From Alphaproteobacteria bacterium (GTDB lineage Bacteria; Pseudomonadota; Alphaproteobacteria; UBA828): a DNA stretch of 64,000 bases. Numbering within the stretch: the stretch's first letter is position 1; each line of letters begins with the position of its first letter. The position numbers were made by a program, and so were the translations under genes. The stretch covers positions 42,118 to 106,117 of the forward strand of contig WTGU01000077.1 of the NCBI GenBank assembly GCA_011523425.1, written 5' to 3'. Positions 28,389 to 37,954 of the stretch are shown piece after piece. The notes under the pieces are model-generated. The model made no database searches. It worked only from the letters and a program-made list of their open reading frames with translations, and had not been told where the DNA came from.

Positions 28389-29314
28389 TGGCCGGCGAGC
28401 TCGCCAGCACGCGCGCGGTCTCCCGCACCTTCGCGCCGGTGCGCACCCACTTGCTGATCCCGACCTGGGTGATCATCGGCTTCTTCCTCGTGGCGCCGGT
28501 GCTGATGATGCTCGTCTACTCCTTTCTGACGAAGGAGTTCCGGGGCGGCGTGATCTGGGACTTCTCGCTCGCGGCCTACGACCAGTTCATCTTCGATCGT
28601 GGCCTTTTCGGCGACGATCCGCCGCAGATCGAGTGGACCTACATCGTCATCTTCGCGCGCTCGATCGTGCAGGCCGCCGTCGCCACCGTGCTCTGCCTCA
28701 TCATCGGCTTCCCGACCGCCTACTTCATCGCGACCCGCTCGCCCGCGACGCGCTCGATGTGGCTCTTCCTGGTGACGGTTCCCTACTGGGTGAACCTGCT
28801 CATCCGCACGGTCTCGATGAAGTTCCTCATCCGCGACAACGGGCCGCTCAACGAGGCGCTGCTCGGTCTCGGGGTCATCAACGAGCCGATCGCGCTCATC
28901 AACACCGATTTCGCCGTGCAGCTCGGCCTCTTCTACTCGTACCTGCCCTTCATGGTGCTGCCGATCTACGCCTCGGTGGAGCGCTACGACTTCGCCCTTT
29001 CCGAGGCGGCGGCCGACCTCTACGCCAACCGCTGGACGATCCTGCGCAGGGTGATCCTGCCGATCGTGCGGCCAGGCATCGTGGCGGGCTGCATCCTGGT
29101 CTTCGTGCCGAGCCTCGGCGCCTTCCTCGCGCCCGACCTTCTCGGCGGCGCGAAGAACTTCCTGATCGGCTCGCTGATCGAGGAGCAGTTCAAGGGCAAC
29201 GCCGGCAACTGGCCCTTCGGCGCTGCCGCCTCGATGATCCTGCTCTCCCTCGTGCTGATCGCGCTCTTCATCTACGCGCGCCGGCAGGCGCTGCGCAGCG
29301 CGAAGGCCGCCTGA
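28388..29314 (+). CDS. Pot-type ABC importer permease (PotB-like)
   Basis: A 308-residue inner-membrane permease. The first membrane segment is at about 22-44 ([20 protein letters not shown]), and about five more follow. The long loop carrying [20 protein letters not shown] is typical of PotB. The EAA loop is [20 protein letters not shown], and its end [11 protein letters not shown] is characteristic. It forms the channel with the PotC-like protein. The start overlaps the potA-like stop (TGATG). Confidence 0.93.
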   Translation: MAGELASTRAVSRTFAPVRTHLLIPTWVIIGFFLVAPVLMMLVYSFLTKEFRGGVIWDFSLAAYDQFIFDRGLFGDDPPQIEWTYIVIFARSIVQAAVATVLCLIIGFPTAYFIATRSPATRSMWLFLVTVPYWVNLLIRTVSMKFLIRDNGPLNEALLGLGVINEPIALINTDFAVQLGLFYSYLPFMVLPIYASVERYDFALSEAAADLYANRWTILRRVILPIVRPGIVAGCILVFVPSLGAFLAPDLLGGAKNFLIGSLIEEQFKGNAGNWPFGAAASMILLSLVLIALFIYARRQALRSAKAA

Positions 29315-29315
29315 G

Positions 29316-30137
29316 ATGCGGCGCAGGCTCGACATCCGCCGCTATCCCGGCTTCCTGCCGGTGACGATCCTCTGCCTCGTGGTGCTCTACGCGCCGCTGC
29401 TGGTGGTGATGGTCTACAGCTTCAACGACTCGCTCTCGATCACCCGCTGGGGCGGGTTCAGCTTCCGCTGGTACATGGACATCTTCACCGGGCCGGAATC
29501 GGCCAAGTTCAAGGATGCGGCGTGGAACTCGCTCACCATCGCGCTCTGCGCGGCGACGGCCAGCACGACCATCGCCACCGCCGCGGCGGTCGCGATGGTG
29601 CGGGGCGGGGCCTTCCGCGGCAAGGCGCTGAACCTCGCGCTCATCAGCATGCCGATCATGGTGCCGGAGATCGTCACCGCGGTGGCGACGCTGATCTTCT
29701 TCAGCGCCATCGGTTTCACGCTCGGCTATCTCTCCATTCTCGTCGCCCACATCGTCTTCTGCATTCCGTTCGCGTACCTGCCGATCGCGGCACGCCTGCA
29801 GGGGATCGACGGCAGCTACGAGGAGGCCGCGCAGGATCTTTACGCGAGCCGCTTCCAGGCGTTCCTGCGCGTTCTCATGCCGTTGATGGCGCCCGGCATT
29901 CTCGCGGGCTTTCTGCTGGCATTCATCATCTCGCTGGACGATTTCATCATCACCAACTTCATCAAGGGCGCCGGTATCGAGACCCTGCCCACGGCGATAT
30001 TCGGGGCCGTGAAGCAGGGCATCAAACCCAACATCATGGCGCTCAGCACCATCATGCTCTCCGTCTCGATCCTGATCGTCACGCTGTCCTATTTCATCAG
30101 TCGGTACGGTCGCCAGGGAACGAAGGCGGGGGCGTGA
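29316..30137 (+). CDS. Pot-type ABC importer permease (PotC-like)
   Basis: A 273-residue permease with about six membrane segments. Near the start, [20 protein letters not shown] is followed by VYSFNDS, a PotC hallmark. The EAA loop is [20 protein letters not shown], followed by [20 protein letters not shown], which is strongly conserved in PotC/YdcV. It starts one base after the PotB-like stop. Confidence 0.94.
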   Translation: MRRRLDIRRYPGFLPVTILCLVVLYAPLLVVMVYSFNDSLSITRWGGFSFRWYMDIFTGPESAKFKDAAWNSLTIALCAATASTTIATAAAVAMVRGGAFRGKALNLALISMPIMVPEIVTAVATLIFFSAIGFTLGYLSILVAHIVFCIPFAYLPIAARLQGIDGSYEEAAQDLYASRFQAFLRVLMPLMAPGILAGFLLAFIISLDDFIITNFIKGAGIETLPTAIFGAVKQGIKPNIMALSTIMLSVSILIVTLSYFISRYGRQGTKAGA

Positions 30138-30175
30138 GTCTTTTGCGGCAATCAAACCCAACCAAGGAGGCCACA

Positions 30176-31213
30176 ATGCGCTACTTGCTCAAAGCCGGAA
30201 TGGCTGCGTTGGCCCTGACCTTTGTCGCAGGCGCGGCACAGGCTCAGGAGAAGCTCTCGATCTACCACTGGTTCGAGTACATCCCGCAAGAGCTTCTCGA
30301 CAAGTTCTCGGCGGAGACGGGAATCGAGGTGACCATGGACACCTTCGATTCCAACGAGGCCATGCTGGCATCTCTCAAGGCCGGCAAGCTCGGCTCCTAC
30401 GACGTGGCGGTGCCGGGCGACTACATGGTCGAGATCATGATCGGCGAAGGCATGCTCGACACCGTCGCGGACGGCGAGCTCGCCAACTTCGCGAATATCG
30501 AGCAGCAGTGGCTGGACGTGCCCTTCGATATGGGCCGCAAGCACTCGATCCCCTACCAGTGGGGCTCGACCAGCTTCTCGGTGAACCGGGACGTCTATCA
30601 GGGCGACATCAACGACACCGCCATCGTCTACGACCCGCCGGACGAGCTGAAGGGCAGGATCAACGTGCTCGACTCCCAGGGCGAGGTCATGCTTCTGGCT
30701 GCCCTCCATCTCGGGATTCCGCAGTGCTCGACCGACCGTGAGCAGCTCAAGCAGCTCGATGCGCTGCTGCAGGCGGCCAAGCCGCACTGGGCCTCCTTCA
30801 ACTCCGACGGCGCCAAGGACGTGCTGGTCTCCGGCGACGCCGCCGTGGGGATGATCTGGAACGGCTTCGGCGCCAAGGCGCGCGCCGAGGGCGCCAACAT
30901 CGAGTACGCCTATCCGCGTCAGGGCTACGTGGTCTGGATGGACAACGTGGTGCTGCTGAAGGACGCCCCCAACCGGGCCAGCGCGATCAAGTTCATGGAC
31001 TTCCTGCTGGAGCCGGAGAACATCGCCGCGGTCACCAACTACGCGCGCTATGCCGCCGGCGTGACGGGCGTGACTCCGCACCTCGATCCGGAGCTCGCCA
31101 GCCAGCCCGAATCGGTGCCGCCTGCCGATGCGCCTGCCGGCACCTTCGTCGCGGTGTGCGATCAGGCGACCCAGGAGGTCTACGACACCATGTGGACCCG
31201 CCTGAAGAAATAG
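30176..31213 (+). CDS. Pot-type periplasmic binding protein (PotD-like)
   Basis: A 345-residue binding protein with a signal peptide cleaved near AQA (residues 21-23). The mature start EKLSIYHWFEYIPQELLDKF is typical of the PotD/PotF group (YNW.DYI in polyamine receptors). It continues with YDVAVPGDYMVEIMI and the aromatic IPYQWGSTSF. The ligand-recognition loop DSQGEVMLLAALHLG keeps an acidic residue where polyamine receptors read amines. An ideal AAGGAGG precedes the ATG by 5 bases, suggesting high expression. Ligands consistent with the context are histamine, histidine or another imidazole amine; polyamines cannot be excluded. Confidence 0.92.
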   Translation: MRYLLKAGMAALALTFVAGAAQAQEKLSIYHWFEYIPQELLDKFSAETGIEVTMDTFDSNEAMLASLKAGKLGSYDVAVPGDYMVEIMIGEGMLDTVADGELANFANIEQQWLDVPFDMGRKHSIPYQWGSTSFSVNRDVYQGDINDTAIVYDPPDELKGRINVLDSQGEVMLLAALHLGIPQCSTDREQLKQLDALLQAAKPHWASFNSDGAKDVLVSGDAAVGMIWNGFGAKARAEGANIEYAYPRQGYVVWMDNVVLLKDAPNRASAIKFMDFLLEPENIAAVTNYARYAAGVTGVTPHLDPELASQPESVPPADAPAGTFVAVCDQATQEVYDTMWTRLKK

Positions 31214-31297
31214 ACATCCGTTACCCGTTGCCGGGCGGCGCGCTCCAGCGGGGCGCGTCGCGCCGGCCACCCCCGTCGCGGCCGATCGGGTGATCCC

Positions 31298-33370
31298 ATG
31301 AACGTTGATTCGCGTTTCGACATTCTGCTTCAGCCCATCGAGATCGGGCCCGTCACCGCCCGCAACCGCTTCTACCAGGTGCCTCATTGCACCGGCATGG
31401 GCTACCGCGACCCGACGGCGCTCGCCCACATGCGTGGCGTCAAGGCCGAAGGGGGCTGGGCCGTGGTCTGCACCGAGCAGGTCGAGTTCCACTGGACCTC
31501 GGAGATCACGCCCTTCATCGAGCTCCGGCTCTGGGACGACCGCGACATTCCGATGCTCGCCAGGATGGCGGATCACGTCCACGCGCACGGCGCGCTCGCC
31601 GGGCTGGAGCTCTGCTACAACGGTGCGCACGCGCCCAACTTCTATTCGCGCGAAGTGCCGCTGGCGCCGACGGGCCTGCCGGTCGCGAGCTTCAGTTACG
31701 AGCCCGTCCAGGCGCGCAGCATGGACAAGCAGGACATCCGCAACGTCCGCCGCTGGCACAGGGCGGCGGCGCTTCGCGCCAGGCAGGCGGGCTACGACCT
31801 CATCTACGTCTACGCCGGTCACGGGCTGAGCTTCCTCCATCACTTCCTCTCCAGGGAGTTCAATCACCGCACGGACGAGTACGGCGGCTCGCTGGAGAAC
31901 CGCGTCCGGCTCCTCAAGGAGCTCCTGATCGACACCAGGGAGGCGGTGGGCGACACCTGCGCCGTGCCCTGTCGCCTCTCGATGGACGAGCTACGCGGGG
32001 GCGTCGGGCTGGAGAAGGCCGAGACCGAGGACATGATCGGACTCGTGGCCGAGATTCCGGACCTCTGGGACGTCTGCCTCGCCTCCTGGGAGAACGACAG
32101 CATGCCGTCGCGCTTCGGCGAGGAGGGCGGGCAGGAGCCCTACATCGACGGCGTGAAGAAGCTCACCACCAAGCCCGTGGTGGGCGTCGGCCGCTACACC
32201 TCGCCCGACCGCATGGCGTCCGTCATCCGCAAGGGCATCGTCGACCTGATCGGCTGCGCGCGGCCCTCCATCGCCGATCCCTTCCTGCCGCGAAAGGTGG
32301 AGGAGGGGCGCGTCGAGGACATCCGCGAGTGCATCGGCTGCAACATCTGCGTCTCCGGCGACTTCACCATGTCGCCCATCCGCTGCACCCAGAACCCGAC
32401 CATGGGGGAGGAGTGGCGCCGGGGCTGGCATCCGGAGCGCATCCGGCCGAAGGAGAGCGACAAGCCCGTCCTCGTGGTCGGCGCCGGCCCCGCCGGGCTC
32501 GAGGCGGCACAGGCGCTCGGCAAGCGGGGCTACGAGGTGACTCTGGCGGAGCAGGCCACGGAGCTCGGCGGCCGCGTGGCAAAGGAGTGCCGCCTGCCGG
32601 GGCTCGCCGCTTGGGGCCGGGTACGGGACTGGAGGGTCGAGCAGCTTCACAAGCTGCCGAACGTGAGCGTCTACCTGGATTCACGCCTCGACGCGGAGGC
32701 CGTCCTCGAATTCGGCTGCCCCCGCGTCGTCGTCGCCACCGGGTCGCGCTGGCGCGGCGACGGGGTGGGCCGCCACTGGACGACGCCGGTGCCGACCGGG
32801 GACGGCGCGCAGGTGCTGACGCCCGACGACATCATGGAGGATCGTCTGCCGCAGGGCCGGCGCGTCGTCGTCTGGGACGACGATCACTACTACATGGCCA
32901 GCGTGATGGCCGAGCTCCTGGCGGAGAAGGGCTTCGACACCACCTACATCACGCCTGCCTCGGAGGCCTCGACCTGGTCGCGCAACACCATGGAGCAGCA
33001 CTTCGCCCAGGCGCGCATGCTCGAGAAGGGAATTCGCATCCAGGCGTTCCGGACGCTGAGCCGCATTGCGCCGGGCGCAGTCGCACTCTCGTGCGTTCAC
33101 ACGGGCCGGGAGGAGGAGCTGGAGGCCGATGCCGTGCTCCTCGCCACCTCCCGCACGCCGTCGGACGAGCTCGCGACCGCGCTCGCGCGCCTGCGCGAGA
33201 GGTGGTCGGACGCGGGCCTCGAAGCGGTCGACGCCATCGGCGACGCGCTCGCGCCGGCGACCATCGCCCATGCCGTCTACGCCGGCCGGCGCTACGCGGA
33301 GGAGCTCGACGGCCCGGAGGTGATTGGCGACGCGGTGCCCTTCAAGCGCGAGCTGGCGGAATTGATATAG
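31298..33370 (+). CDS. histamine dehydrogenase-like flavoprotein (trimethylamine dehydrogenase family)
   Basis: A 690-residue iron-sulphur flavoenzyme homologous to trimethylamine dehydrogenase over its length. It has an N-terminal TIM barrel, a [4Fe-4S] site and C-terminal nucleotide-binding domains (VLVVGAGPAGLEAAQALGKR). Cys31 in NRFYQVPHCTG should hold 6-S-cysteinyl-FMN. Cys345, 348, 351 and 363 bind the cluster. Catalytic Tyr172, His175 and Asp267 are kept. The three aromatic positions that hold trimethylamine (Tyr60, Trp264, Trp355 in that enzyme) are Gln61, Trp264 and Asp355 here, the combination I recall for histamine dehydrogenase. The predicted reaction is histamine to imidazole-4-acetaldehyde plus ammonia. 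Electrons would probably go to a soluble carrier or electron-transfer flavoprotein not encoded in this window. Confidence 0.88.
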   Translation: MNVDSRFDILLQPIEIGPVTARNRFYQVPHCTGMGYRDPTALAHMRGVKAEGGWAVVCTEQVEFHWTSEITPFIELRLWDDRDIPMLARMADHVHAHGALAGLELCYNGAHAPNFYSREVPLAPTGLPVASFSYEPVQARSMDKQDIRNVRRWHRAAALRARQAGYDLIYVYAGHGLSFLHHFLSREFNHRTDEYGGSLENRVRLLKELLIDTREAVGDTCAVPCRLSMDELRGGVGLEKAETEDMIGLVAEIPDLWDVCLASWENDSMPSRFGEEGGQEPYIDGVKKLTTKPVVGVGRYTSPDRMASVIRKGIVDLIGCARPSIADPFLPRKVEEGRVEDIRECIGCNICVSGDFTMSPIRCTQNPTMGEEWRRGWHPERIRPKESDKPVLVVGAGPAGLEAAQALGKRGYEVTLAEQATELGGRVAKECRLPGLAAWGRVRDWRVEQLHKLPNVSVYLDSRLDAEAVLEFGCPRVVVATGSRWRGDGVGRHWTTPVPTGDGAQVLTPDDIMEDRLPQGRRVVVWDDDHYYMASVMAELLAEKGFDTTYITPASEASTWSRNTMEQHFAQARMLEKGIRIQAFRTLSRIAPGAVALSCVHTGREEELEADAVLLATSRTPSDELATALARLRERWSDAGLEAVDAIGDALAPATIAHAVYAGRRYAEELDGPEVIGDAVPFKRELAELI

Positions 33371-33389
33371 GGAAGCTCGCGGGTTCCCC

Positions 33390-34910
33390 TCACCGCAGGA
33401 ACAGGCGGTACGCGGGATTGTCGCTCTCGTCGCGATAGTCGTAGCCCACCTCGTCGAGAAACGACTGGAAGTCCGCGCGGTCTTCCTGCGGCACCTGCAG
33501 GCCGATCAGCACCCGGCCGAAATCGGAGCCGTGGTTGCGATAGTGGAACATGCTGATGTTCCAGGGCTTGCTCCCCATGCGCGTGAGGAAGTGCATCAGC
33601 GCCCCCGGGCGCTCGGGAAAGTCGAAGCGATAGAGCACTTCGTCGAGCGCACCGGGCGCCCGCCCGCCGACCATGTAGCGCACGTGGAGCTTGGCCATCT
33701 CGTTGTCGGTCAGGTCGAGCACCGGGTAGCCGTCGCGCTCCAGCGCATCGATGAGCGAACGCCTGTCGGCGCCGGCACCGCTGATCTCCACGCCCACGAA
33801 GATGTGCGCGTCCGCGTCGTCGGCGAAGCGGTAGTTGAACTCGGTGATCGAGCGGTTGCCGATGAGCTCGCAGAACCGGAGCAGGCTGCCGGGGCGCTCC
33901 GGGATGGTCACCGCGAGCAGGATCTCCCGCTGCTCGCCGAGCTGAGCCCGCTGAGCGATGTGGCGGAGGCGGTCGAAGTTGACATTGGCCCCGCTCACCA
34001 CCGCCGCGAAGCGCCCGCCGTCCTCCGCGCCCTCCCGCTCGACGTAGCGCTTGAGGCCTGCGACCGCGAGCGCGCCCGCCGGCTCGGCGATCGAGCGCGT
34101 GTCCTCGAAGATGTCCTTGATGGCGGCGCAGATCTCGTCGGTGGAGACCAGCACCACCTCGTCGACGCAGTGCTGCGCGATGCGGAAGGGCTCGGCGCCG
34201 ATCTGCTTCACCGCCACGCCGTCGGCAAAGGTGCCGACCTGCTCCAGCACCACCCGCTCGCCTGCCGCGAGCGCCGCATGCAGCGTCGGCGTGTCGCGGG
34301 GCTCGACGCCGACGATCCGCGTCTCGGGCCACAATGCCTTGATGTAGGCCGCGATTCCGGCGATGAGTCCGCCGCCGCCGACGCTCACGAAGATCGCGTC
34401 GAAGGGCTCGCCTTGCTGGCGCACGATCTCCATCCCCACGGTGCCCTGCCCGGCGATGATCTGCTCGTCGTCATAGGGCGGAATGAGGACCATCCCGCGC
34501 TCGGCGGCCAGCGCTTCCGCCCGCTCCTTCGCGCCGTCGTAGGAATCGCCCGCGAGCAGCACCTCGGCGCCGAGCCGCTCGACCGCGTCCACCTTGATGC
34601 GCGGCGCCGTCTCCGGCATGACGATGAGCGCACGGGCGCCGAGCGTGCGCGCCGCCAGCGCCACGCCCTGCGCGTGATTGCCGGCGGACGATGCGACGAC
34701 CCCCCGCACCCGCTCCTCGGTGCTGAGCGACGAGAGCTTGTTGTAGGCGCCGCGCAGCTTGAACGAGAAGACCGGCTGCAGGTCCTCGCGCTTGAGCCAT
34801 ATCCCGGTTCCGAGCCGGGAAGAGAGCTTCGGCGCGTGCTCGAGCGGGGTTTCGCGCGCCACGTCGTAGACGCGCGCCTTCAGGATCTTCGCGACATAGT
34901 CTCGGGACAT
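33390..34910 (-). CDS. ilvA: threonine ammonia-lyase, biosynthetic (IlvA)
   Basis: A 506-residue PLP enzyme that deaminates threonine to 2-oxobutanoate, the first step of isoleucine synthesis. The PLP lysine lies in FSFKLRGAYN near residue 55, and the Gly-rich phosphate loop is SVGGGGLIAG. Two C-terminal ACT-like domains (from about 330) indicate the feedback-controlled anabolic form rather than the short catabolic one. ATG 34910 gives the conserved start MSRDYVAKILKARVYDVARE; no strong ribosome-binding site is seen. It converges on the flavoprotein gene, 19 bases apart. Confidence 0.96.
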   Translation of the reverse strand: MSRDYVAKILKARVYDVARETPLEHAPKLSSRLGTGIWLKREDLQPVFSFKLRGAYNKLSSLSTEERVRGVVASSAGNHAQGVALAARTLGARALIVMPETAPRIKVDAVERLGAEVLLAGDSYDGAKERAEALAAERGMVLIPPYDDEQIIAGQGTVGMEIVRQQGEPFDAIFVSVGGGGLIAGIAAYIKALWPETRIVGVEPRDTPTLHAALAAGERVVLEQVGTFADGVAVKQIGAEPFRIAQHCVDEVVLVSTDEICAAIKDIFEDTRSIAEPAGALAVAGLKRYVEREGAEDGGRFAAVVSGANVNFDRLRHIAQRAQLGEQREILLAVTIPERPGSLLRFCELIGNRSITEFNYRFADDADAHIFVGVEISGAGADRRSLIDALERDGYPVLDLTDNEMAKLHVRYMVGGRAPGALDEVLYRFDFPERPGALMHFLTRMGSKPWNISMFHYRNHGSDFGRVLIGLQVPQEDRADFQSFLDEVGYDYRDESDNPAYRLFLR

Positions 34911-35113
34911 GGGGCGGGGCTCGTTCGTAGGGCGGCGCGCGGGCGCCGGCGCGTCCGCGTCGTGGAGCATGCACATGGGGGTGCGGCGCGGGCGAGTCAA
35001 CACGCCGGGGCGGCTGGGCAGTGGCGCGGCCTCGCTTGCCGGCTGCCTCTGCCTGGCGCTATAAGGAGCGCGCGCTCAGGCGGGGCTCCTCCCGCCCGGA
35101 CGCACCCTTCGGC

Positions 35114-35190
35114 CGGAGTGTAGCTCAGCCTGGTAGAGCACCGTCTTCGGGAGGCGGGGGTCGGTGGTTCAAATCCACTCACTCCGACCA
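35114..35190 (+). tRNA. tRNA-Pro (anticodon CGG)
   Basis: A 77-base cloverleaf with a perfect 7-base-pair acceptor stem (CGGAGTG with CACTCCG) followed by an encoded ACCA end. The D arm is GCTC...GAGC. The anticodon arm is CCGTC-TTCGGGA-GGCGG, giving CGG at positions 34-36 for the CCG codon. The T arm contains TTCAAAT. The overall sequence is typical of bacterial tRNA-Pro. Confidence 0.96.
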
Positions 35191-35332
35191 GATTTCGGGA
35201 CAGTTGACCCGCACTGCGGGCGGTCCGCGCCGTACGGCTGCGACGGACACGGGCAATCGACAGTCATGATCCTTGCAGGGAGGCATCGCGCGGGAGCCTG
35301 CCTCCGGCCTTCTCCACGACCGGGGCGGTAAC

Positions 35333-36526
35333 GTGAACGTGAGCGGGACGGCGGATCACGCCGGGGAGCGCGACGCGGTCCTGCAACGGGCCGAGGCCCT
35401 GCTGCCGGGCCTGCGCGAGCGGGCCGCAGCGACGGAAGCGCTGCGGCGCCTGCCGGCCGAGACCGAGGCCGCGTTCCACGAGAACGGGCTCTTCCGCGTG
35501 CTGCAGCCGGCCCGCGTCGGCGGCGCCGAGCTGGATTACGGAATCATGATCGATCTCGGCGCCATCGTCGCCCGCGCCTGCCCGTCCAGCTCCTGGAACC
35601 TGACCAATCTGCTCGCCCATCACTGGATGCTCGCGCTCTTCGAGCCGGAGGTGCAGGACGAGGTCTGGGGGCCGGACCCGGACGTGCTGCTCGCGGCCTC
35701 GATGATCTTCCCGGCAGGCAAGGCGCGCGCGGTCGACGGCGGCTACGTGATCTCCGGTCGCTGGCCTTTCGCCAGCGGCATCGATCCCAGCGCCTGGTGC
35801 ATGCTGGGCGCGATCGTGGCCGATACCGATCCGGCCGAGCATCGCATGTTCGTCCTGCCGCGGGCCGATTACGAGATCATCGACACCTGGCACGCGACGG
35901 CCCTGCGTGGCACCGGCAGCAACGACGTGGCGGCTACCGACGTCTTCGTGCCCGCGCACCGCACGCTCGCGGTCGACGAGACCAAGGGGTGCCGGGGGCC
36001 CGGGCTGGCGGTCAACGACGGGCCGCTCTACCGGATCCCCGTCTTCGCGATGTTCCCTTACGTGCTGGCCGGCTGCGCTCTCGGCACGGCGGAAGGCGCG
36101 CTCGAGGGCTATGTCGCCGCGACCCGGAAGCGCGTCGGCTCGTACAGCGGCGTGCGCGTCGCCGAGCACGCGCCGGTCCAGATCAAGATCGCCGAGGCGG
36201 CGGTCAGGATCGAGGCGGCAGGCTCGCTCATGCGCGCGGCCTGCGACGAGGCGATGGGTTACGCGAGGGCAGGCACGGTCCCCGACTTCACCGCCAAGAC
36301 GCGCTACCGCCGCAACGGCGCCTACGCCGCCAACGAGTGTCGGCGGGCAGTCGACATCCTGTTCGAATCCGCCGGCGGTGCCGCTCTCTACGAGCGCAAC
36401 CCTTTGCAGCGCTACTTCCGGGACGTCCACGCGATCAACGCGCACATCTCGTTCAACTTCGACATCGCGGGCGCGCAATACGGCCGCGCCGTCCTCGGCT
36501 TGGAAGAGGGCGCGGGCTTGCTCTAG
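35333..36526 (+). CDS. class D flavin-dependent monooxygenase / acyl-CoA dehydrogenase-fold protein
   Basis: A protein of about 397 residues with the acyl-CoA dehydrogenase fold, most like the oxygenase component of two-component flavin monooxygenases (HpaB/HsaA/DszC type). Typical stretches are GLFRVLQPARVGGAEL near 45-60, SSSWNLTNLLAHHWMLALF, the substrate/flavin loop GRWPFASGID, and LRGTGSNDVAATDVFVP. Such enzymes use reduced flavin from a separate reductase, which is not encoded nearby. Start chosen: GTG 35333. Alternative in-frame starts exist (TTG 35273, GTG 35339), so the N-terminus is uncertain. It precedes the three molybdenum hydroxylase sets by 66 bases and likely acts on the same aromatic or heterocyclic substrate. 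Confidence 0.82.
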   Translation: MNVSGTADHAGERDAVLQRAEALLPGLRERAAATEALRRLPAETEAAFHENGLFRVLQPARVGGAELDYGIMIDLGAIVARACPSSSWNLTNLLAHHWMLALFEPEVQDEVWGPDPDVLLAASMIFPAGKARAVDGGYVISGRWPFASGIDPSAWCMLGAIVADTDPAEHRMFVLPRADYEIIDTWHATALRGTGSNDVAATDVFVPAHRTLAVDETKGCRGPGLAVNDGPLYRIPVFAMFPYVLAGCALGTAEGALEGYVAATRKRVGSYSGVRVAEHAPVQIKIAEAAVRIEAAGSLMRAACDEAMGYARAGTVPDFTAKTRYRRNGAYAANECRRAVDILFESAGGAALYERNPLQRYFRDVHAINAHISFNFDIAGAQYGRAVLGLEEGAGLL

Positions 36527-36592
36527 ACTGGCCTGCACAGGAACTCGGGCGGCCCGCCATCCGGCGGCGGGGCGGAACAGGGGAGAGACCGG

Positions 36593-37456
36593 ATGAAACC
36601 GCCACCGTTCGACTATCACTGTCCGGAGACGCTGGACGAGGCGCTCGCGCTGCTCGCGGAGCACGGCGAGGCGGCCAAGGTGCTCGCCGGCGGCCAGAGC
36701 CTGGTGCCGATGCTCAACCTGCGGGCGGTGCACCCGGAAGTGCTGATCGACATCAACCGCCTGCCGGGCCTCGACCACGTGCGGATCGAGGACGGCGAGC
36801 TCAGGATCGGCGCACTGGCGCGGCACCGGGCGGTGCTGGAGTCGCCTGCGGTGCGCGAGGCATCGCCCCTGATGGCCGCCGCCTATCCCTACGTCTCCCA
36901 CGGGCCGATCCGCAATCGCGGCACGCTGTGCGGCAATCTCTGTCACAACGACCCGGCCTCGGAGATGCCGGCGGTGGCGCTGGCGAGTGACGCGGAGATG
37001 ATGCTGCAGAGCGCGTCGGGCGCGCGCACCGTCGGCGCGGAAGAATTCTTCACCGGCACGCTTTCCACCGCCGCCGGGGCGGACGAGCTCCTGGTCGAGG
37101 TCCGCGTGCCGCAGGCGCCGGCGGGGCAGGGCGCGGCCTTTCACGAGGTGAGCCCGCGCAAGGGCGACTTCGCCTACGTGGCGGTGGGCGCCGTGGTCTC
37201 GCTCTCGGGCGGCGCCTGCAGCGGCGCGCGGATCGTCTGCGCCGGCGTGGGTGACGGGCCGCACCGGGCGCGCGCCGCCGAGGACGCACTCGAGGGCGCG
37301 GCGCCGGGCGAGGGCGCCTTCCGGCAGGCGGCCGCGGCTGCGGCCGACAGCATCGACCCCGGCGAGGACTTTCACGCGGACGCGGACTATCGGCGCGATC
37401 TGGTGCGCAGCCTGACCCGGCGCGCGCTCGCCGATGCCGCCTCCCGCTGTCACTGA
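36593..37456 (+). CDS. molybdenum hydroxylase set B, FAD subunit
   Basis: A 287-residue CoxM-like FAD subunit. FAD motifs are KVLAGGQSLVPMLNLR (28-43) and GPIRNRGTLCGNLCHNDPAS (about 103-122). The C-terminus ends DYRRDLVRSLTRRAL. It is close to the set D FAD subunit (44174) in sequence and position. A GGGGAGAG precedes the ATG. It is first in the order FAD, 2Fe-2S, Mo. Confidence 0.93.
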   Translation: MKPPPFDYHCPETLDEALALLAEHGEAAKVLAGGQSLVPMLNLRAVHPEVLIDINRLPGLDHVRIEDGELRIGALARHRAVLESPAVREASPLMAAAYPYVSHGPIRNRGTLCGNLCHNDPASEMPAVALASDAEMMLQSASGARTVGAEEFFTGTLSTAAGADELLVEVRVPQAPAGQGAAFHEVSPRKGDFAYVAVGAVVSLSGGACSGARIVCAGVGDGPHRARAAEDALEGAAPGEGAFRQAAAAAADSIDPGEDFHADADYRRDLVRSLTRRALADAASRCH

Positions 37457-37468
37457 AGGGAGGTGGAG

Positions 37469-37954
37469 ATGACGACACCACGCACCGTCGAGCTTGTCGT
37501 CAACGGCGAGCGTCGCGCCGCCGACGCCGAGCCGCGCACCCTGCTGAGCGACTTCCTGCGCGAAGGGCTCGGGCTCACCGGCACCCATGTCGGCTGCGAG
37601 CACGGGGTCTGCGGCGCCTGCACCGTGCTGGTCGACGGCCAGAGCGTACGCTCCTGCCTGATGCTCGCGGTCCAGGCCGAGGGCTCGGAAGTCCGCACCA
37701 TCGAGGGGCTGGGCGGCGCCGACGACATGCACCCGCTGCAGGAGGCGTTCTGGGAGAAGCACGGCCTGCAATGCGGCTTCTGTACGCCCGGCATGCTGAT
37801 GACGGCGGTCGAGCTGCTGGAGAGCACACCCGGTGCCGGCATGGATGAGATCCGCGAGGCGATCTCGAGCAACCTCTGCCGCTGCACCGGCTACCAGACC
37901 ATCGTCGAGGCAGTACAGGCCGCGGCCGAACGGATGCAGGGAGAGGGGCAATGA
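37469..37954 (+). CDS. molybdenum hydroxylase set B, 2Fe-2S subunit
   Basis: A 161-residue subunit with two [2Fe-2S] clusters: Cys43, 48, 51 and 63 (CEHGVCGACTV) and Cys102, 105, 137 and 139 ([17 protein letters not shown]). Long stretches are identical to the set D counterpart, for example [23 protein letters not shown] 37469 is chosen over GTG 37463 because GGGAGG sits at the right distance. The stop overlaps the Mo subunit start. Confidence 0.95.
   Translation: MTTPRTVELVVNGERRAADAEPRTLLSDFLREGLGLTGTHVGCEHGVCGACTVLVDGQSVRSCLMLAVQAEGSEVRTIEGLGGADDMHPLQEAFWEKHGLQCGFCTPGMLMTAVELLESTPGAGMDEIREAISSNLCRCTGYQTIVEAVQAAAERMQGEGQ

Noticed and set aside
31298..33370. Plain trimethylamine or dimethylamine dehydrogenase
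   Set aside because: Two of three methylamine-pocket aromatics are replaced (Gln61, Asp355) in the pattern of histamine dehydrogenase, and the neighbouring decarboxylase makes histamine.
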